From: Omnitrophica bacterium RIFCSPLOWO2_01_FULL_45_10b
GTDB taxonomy: Bacteria > Omnitrophota > Omnitrophia > Omnitrophales > Danuiimicrobiaceae
Direction of reading: 5' to 3'
Assembly: GCA_001804205.1 (NCBI GenBank)
Contig: MHFM01000075.1
Location: 1 to 13,775 of the forward strand
DNA length: 13,775 bases
In this document: positions 12,879 to 13,775 of the stretch, piece by piece
How the letters are laid out: each line of letters begins with the position of its first letter
Numbering within the stretch: position 1 is the stretch's first letter
Notes under the pieces: model-generated
The model's input: only the letters and a program-made list of their open reading frames with translations
Database searches by the model: none
Told to the model about the DNA's origin: nothing
Made by a program: the position numbers and the translations under genes

Positions 12879-13736
12879 ATGTTTCAAAAAGTTAAAGCGT
12901 TCCTTGAACTCATCAAATTTGAGCATTCGATATTTGCGCTGCCGTTTGCGTACTTAGGTTTGTTTCTTGCGGAGGGCGGGCGGCCGCGGTTTCAGATTTT
13001 TGCCTGGGTGACGCTTGCGATGATTGCCATTCGAACAAGCGGAATGTGTCTTAATCGTTTGATTGATCAATCGATTGATGAAAAAAACCCGAGGACTCAA
13101 AGCCGAACTTCATTGATGAATTTGCTCCACCGTTCCCGCATTTGGTCGATGACGCTTATTTCGATCGCGGTATTCGTTTTTTCAGCGGCGAATTTAAATC
13201 GGCTTTGTTTGGCGCTTACGCCGATTCCCATTGCTTTGGTTTGGATTTATCCGTATTTAAAGAGAATTACGTGGAGTTCACATTTTGTTTTGGGTATCAT
13301 ATTAGGGATGGCTCCGATTGCCGGCTGGCTTGCTGCTCAGCCGGATGGTTCTGCAATTCCGTGGCTTTTGGGAATCGCCGTAGCTTGCTGGGTGAGCGGT
13401 TTTGATATGTTCTATGCGCTTCAGGACATTGAATTTGATCAAGCCAATCGTTTGCAATCGTTTCCGGCTGTTTTTGGAGTTGGGTTGACGCTTCAAATGG
13501 TCCGGATTTTGCATGGCGTCACCATCTTAGCTCTTGGATTTTTTGGCTTATCGCTTCACATGGGCGCATGGTATTGGGCCGGATGGCTCGGCGCGCTTTT
13601 CTTGATTGTGCGTGAACATAGTTTGGTTGCGCGGTTCGGCTGCGCCAAAATTAATGAGGCATTTTTCAATATGAATGCATGGGTCAGTGTTGTCATTTTT
13701 CTTGCTGTTGCATTGGATTTAAATTTGCATTTATGA
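12879..13736 (+). CDS. ubiA: UbiA-family prenyltransferase (MqnP-like candidate)
   Basis: Membrane enzyme that transfers a polyprenyl chain to an aromatic acid ring in quinone synthesis. The 285-residue length and roughly 8-9 hydrophobic helices are typical. The two Mg/diphosphate motifs are present: NRLIDQSID (59-67; Asn59, Asp63, Asp67) and ALQDIEFD (180-187; Asp183, Asp187), followed by the family stretch RLQSFPAVFG (191-200). The neighbours ubiD and ubiX, and no other ubiquinone genes visible, fit the menaquinone futalosine set MqnP-MqnL-MqnM, but an aerobic ubiquinone role cannot be excluded from this window. No clear SD before ATG 12879. The stop overlaps the ubiX start as ATGA, so these two are translationally coupled. 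Confidence 0.93.
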   Translation: MFQKVKAFLELIKFEHSIFALPFAYLGLFLAEGGRPRFQIFAWVTLAMIAIRTSGMCLNRLIDQSIDEKNPRTQSRTSLMNLLHRSRIWSMTLISIAVFVFSAANLNRLCLALTPIPIALVWIYPYLKRITWSSHFVLGIILGMAPIAGWLAAQPDGSAIPWLLGIAVACWVSGFDMFYALQDIEFDQANRLQSFPAVFGVGLTLQMVRILHGVTILALGFFGLSLHMGAWYWAGWLGALFLIVREHSLVARFGCAKINEAFFNMNAWVSVVIFLAVALDLNLHL

Positions 13737-13775
13737 ACGCAAATCATCAGAAACCATTAGTGGTGGGGATTACCG
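13733..13775 (+). CDS. ubiX: UbiX-family flavin prenyltransferase (N-terminus only; MqnM-like candidate)
   Basis: ATG 13733 overlaps the ubiA stop. The 14 complete codons before the window ends read MNANHQKPLVVGIT, matching the first strand of the UbiX Rossmann-like fold, which normally continues GASG. UbiX makes the prenylated FMN required by UbiD, so its place directly after ubiD-ubiA supports the assignment. The visible part alone is short. Confidence 0.65.
   Translation, partial: MNANHQKPLVVGIT

Overview
The window looks like bacterial chromosome from a non-model lineage. Evidence is a tRNA/tmRNA block with smpB and ssrA, an EF-P, a periplasmic D,D-carboxypeptidase, and a ubiD-ubiA-ubiX trio of the kind used in the futalosine menaquinone route. 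Gene content and style (a CBM-glycoamylase-like secreted protein, an EF-P with a PGNKRAF loop, dispersed palindromes) fit an anaerobic, probably Gram-negative PVC-type or Omnitrophota-like bacterium. That placement is inference; nothing here fixes the taxon. All genes are on the + strand.

Layout. 1-108: likely tail of an upstream gene. 157-1206: D-alanyl-D-alanine carboxypeptidase with a peptidoglycan-binding tail. 1289-3463: secreted glycoamylase-like protein. 3423-4205: PgeF/YfiH purine nucleosidase-type protein, started by a TTG inside the preceding gene. 4280-4834: EF-P. 4849-5188: tRNA-Val(CAC), a second tRNA-Val(CAC) copy broken by a 92-nt insert, and tRNA-Leu(CAG). 5249-6352: smpB, ssrA (tmRNA) and a strong terminator. 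6376-7425: LOG-family protein. 7433-8850: tRNA-Val(TAC) followed almost immediately by an APC permease. 8886-9234: tRNA-Asp(GTC) followed by a tandem hairpin array. 9262-11001: a small accessory island with a frameshifted excisionase-like HTH gene, then an AIPR-like gene with its own promoter, a structured leader and a terminator. 11299-13775: ubiD, a large palindrome, ubiA and the start of ubiX.

Main discovery candidate. Short two-hairpin modules of about 82-98 nt occur only at structural RNA genes here: inside the D-loop of a tRNA-Val copy, exactly at the 5' end of ssrA, and as tandem units after tRNA-Asp. Each is bounded by a duplicated piece of the host tRNA or tmRNA (3-18 nt). Stem sequences differ between copies but remain perfectly paired. 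Two modules at different loci share a 16-nt core. This looks like a tRNA/tmRNA-targeted palindromic repeat family. The ssrA copy also carries the best promoter for tmRNA.

Second candidate. The AIPR-like gene (motifs NRGIT, LLDGGHT, ARNTSNQVK) lies beside this tRNA-Asp locus. Its transcript would start with three consecutive hairpins, the last with a GNRA tetraloop, ending just before the ribosome-binding site. It may be a phage-defence gene with an RNA-based control leader; function is inferred, not shown.
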